NCBI GenBank assembly: GCA_014378485.1
Contig: JACMNO010000094.1
Span: 1 to 64,000, forward strand
Source of the DNA: Bacteroidia bacterium
Lineage (GTDB): Bacteria; Bacteroidota; Bacteroidia; B-17B0; Aurantibacillaceae
Length of the DNA: 64,000 nucleotides
Direction of reading: 5' to 3'
Positions 62,421 to 64,000 of this stretch are shown piece by piece. The stretch's first letter is position 1. Each line of letters begins with the position of its first letter. The position numbers were made by a program, and so were the translations under genes. Under the pieces are notes generated by a model, which saw only the letters and a list, made by a program, of their open reading frames with translations, was not told where the DNA came from and searched no databases.

Positions 62421-63956
62421 TTATCCGGCCCAGCCATCCCTGTCTAAACTACGATATTGTATAGCTTCAGCAATATGGTTGGTAAGAATGTTTTTGGAAG
62501 CATCCAAATCAGCAATGGTTCTAGCCACTTTTAAGATCCGATCATACGCACGCGCAGATAATCCCAATCGCTCCATAGCTGTTTTTAACAAACTGTTGCT
62601 TGCCTCATCCAAATCACAATAAGTGCGCAGATCTTTTGTGCGCATTTGTGCATTACAATAAATACCATCAGAAGTTTTATATCTTTCCGTTTGTATCTGT
62701 CTCGCGTTGATCACCCGTTCCCTAATGTCTTTGCTGGTTTCTGAAGTTTGTGCTTTATTTAATTCACTGAATGGGACCGGGGTTACTTCAACGTGCAAGT
62801 CAATCCTATCCAATAATGGCCCTGAAATTTTATTCAGGTATTTTTGTACAACACCGGGCGCACAAACACAATCTTTTTCCGGATGGTTGTAATAGCCGCA
62901 TGGACAAGGATTCATACTTGCCATCAGCATAAAACTAGCCGGGTATTCCACACTAAAGCGCGCTCTTGATATTGTTACAATTCTATCTTCTAACGGTTGG
63001 CGCATCACCTCTAATACCGTTCTTTTAAATTCAGGCAACTCATCCAGAAACAAAACTCCGTTATGCGCCAGCGATATTTCTCCAGGCTGTGCATTCATCC
63101 CTCCTCCAACGAGCGCAACATCTGAAATTGTATGGTGCGGACTTCTGAAAGGGCGTTTTGTTACCAACCCTGTTGTTTTAGAAGTTCTTCCGGCTACGCT
63201 ATGAATCTTTGTAGTTTCTAAAGCTTCGTCCAATGTTAATGGCGGTAAAATGGAAGGCATCCGTTTACTTAACATCGTTTTTCCTGCACCGGGTGGGCCA
63301 ATCAAAATAACATTATGTCCGCCTGAAGCCGCAATTTCCATGGCGCGTTTAATATTCTCCTGACCTTTCACATCCGAAAAATCAAATTCATTATCATCCA
63401 GACGTGTGGAAAATTCCTGTTCTATGTCAATCGTTGTCTTTTCAAGTGTTAAAGTTTCATTAAAAAAACCGATCACCTGTTTTATTGTTGAAACGCCATA
63501 AATCTCTAGTCCGTCTACAACTGCTGCTTCTTTCGCATTAGCCTCCGGAATGATCAGTCCTTTAAATCCTTCCTGTTTGGCTTTAATGGCAATTGGTAAA
63601 GTTCCTTTGATTGGGCGCAACTCACCATCCAAAGACAATTCTCCCATAATAATGTATTTAGCTATCTCATCAGATTTTATCTGTTCCGACGCGGCCAGGA
63701 TTCCGACGGCTATCGTGAGATCATAAGCTGATCCTTCTTTCCGTATATCGGCAGGCGCCATATTAATTGTAATTTGCTTTCCCGGAATCTTTAAATCATT
63801 GTTCTTTAAAGCGGCATCAATTCGCTGATGGCTTTCCTTTACAGCACTATCCGGTAAACCTACCAGGTAAAAATTTATTCCCTGCCCAATGTGAACTTCA
63901 ACTGTTACAGTTGTGGCACTAATCCCATGTACCGCACTCCCAAATGTTTTTACCAT
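62421..63956 (-). CDS. comM: YifB/ComM family Mg-chelatase-like AAA+ ATPase
   Basis: A 511-residue AAA+ protein of the ComM type, related to the branch-migration helicase that helps natural-transformation recombination. The N-terminal Lon-like domain ([20 protein letters not shown]) is followed by the ATPase core with Walker [21 protein letters not shown], Walker B FLDELPEF and the ComM signature [19 protein letters not shown]. The C-terminal end, [20 protein letters not shown], is also diagnostic. The length is normal. It is the first gene of a minus-strand row with the lipoprotein and amidohydrolase genes; its upstream neighbour is beyond the window. Confidence 0.94.
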   Translation of the reverse strand: MVKTFGSAVHGISATTVTVEVHIGQGINFYLVGLPDSAVKESHQRIDAALKNNDLKIPGKQITINMAPADIRKEGSAYDLTIAVGILAASEQIKSDEIAKYIIMGELSLDGELRPIKGTLPIAIKAKQEGFKGLIIPEANAKEAAVVDGLEIYGVSTIKQVIGFFNETLTLEKTTIDIEQEFSTRLDDNEFDFSDVKGQENIKRAMEIAASGGHNVILIGPPGAGKTMLSKRMPSILPPLTLDEALETTKIHSVAGRTSKTTGLVTKRPFRSPHHTISDVALVGGGMNAQPGEISLAHNGVLFLDELPEFKRTVLEVMRQPLEDRIVTISRARFSVEYPASFMLMASMNPCPCGYYNHPEKDCVCAPGVVQKYLNKISGPLLDRIDLHVEVTPVPFSELNKAQTSETSKDIRERVINARQIQTERYKTSDGIYCNAQMRTKDLRTYCDLDEASNSLLKTAMERLGLSARAYDRILKVARTIADLDASKNILTNHIAEAIQYRSLDRDGWAG

Positions 63957-64000
63957 GCTCTAAAAATTTTCACAAAATAACAACAAAAAGAAACGTTGTT

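Noticed and set aside
1-64000. CRISPR array, tRNA, rRNA, prophage or IS transposase
   Set aside because: No regularly spaced direct repeats, no cloverleaf-type sequence ending in CCA context, no phage structural genes and no transposase motif were seen on reading; very short RNA genes could still be missed.

Overview
The window is AT-rich chromosomal DNA from a member of the Bacteroidota. The evidence is: many secreted proteins with type IX secretion (T9SS) C-terminal sorting domains of both type A and the gliding-motility-associated type B; the T9SS components PorT and PorP/SprF; an SdhB subunit at the left edge; an LspA with the long Bacteroidota-type insert; a cysteine-poor TraR/DksA protein; and a partial flexirubin/aryl-polyene gene set. 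Housekeeping genes are intact and densely packed, often in convergent pairs whose stop codons overlap. A genus cannot be assigned from sequence reading alone. No rRNA, tRNA, CRISPR array or phage was seen.

Layout. 0-3.2 kb: end of sdhB, an unknown secreted protein, holB, nadD. 3.4-9.1 kb: four T9SS cargo genes, two with thioredoxin-like Omp28-type domains (CGYC, CGWC). 9.1-18.3 kb: LPS heptose genes (hldD and a GT9 transferase), a UbiA-like membrane protein, tatD, a thioesterase, hemJ, ndh, an FAD dehydrogenase, porT, lspA. 18.3-23.0 kb: a histone-H1-like/TraR chimera and ileS; ileS carries an in-frame palindromic repeat. 23.0-30.8 kb: a globin and a partial flexirubin/aryl-polyene operon (methyltransferase, tyrosine ammonia-lyase, FabG, ketosynthase, ACP, acyltransferase). 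This part is studded with short inverted repeats and two GxxExxY gene modules, one of which splits the operon. 30.8-35.9 kb: a TPR-like protein and three T9SS cargo proteins. 35.9-42.9 kb: rng, a 29-residue basic protein, a TPR protein, HU, a PASTA protein, a T9SS protein, RluD. 43.2-45.4 kb: a small membrane/copper operon containing an SCO protein and an SCO paralogue that has lost its copper ligands. 45.5-50.7 kb: a LysM lytic transglycosylase, an ECF sigma/anti-sigma pair, yraN and two envelope proteins. 50.9-53.3 kb: an ApeP-like dehydratase with a two-gene ABC exporter. 53.3-60.4 kb: PorP/SprF and a 2000-residue repeat adhesin-like T9SS protein. 60.7-64.0 kb: an M20 amidohydrolase, a DUF4296 lipoprotein, comM.

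How the genes work together. Three themes stand out. (1) Surface export: PorT, PorP/SprF, LspA and about nine T9SS cargo genes. (2) Polyene-type lipid or pigment synthesis: TAL makes a 4-coumarate-type starter; KS, ACP, FabG and possibly the distant dehydratase elongate it; a methyltransferase and an LpxL-like acyltransferase modify or esterify it. The window has no DarA/DarB, so the end product is inferred. (3) Small inverted repeats concentrated between 22.3 and 30.8 kb. The two GxxExxY modules there share one plan (outer inverted arms plus a third repeat copy at the gene start) built from different repeat sequences. This is the most unusual structure in the window.
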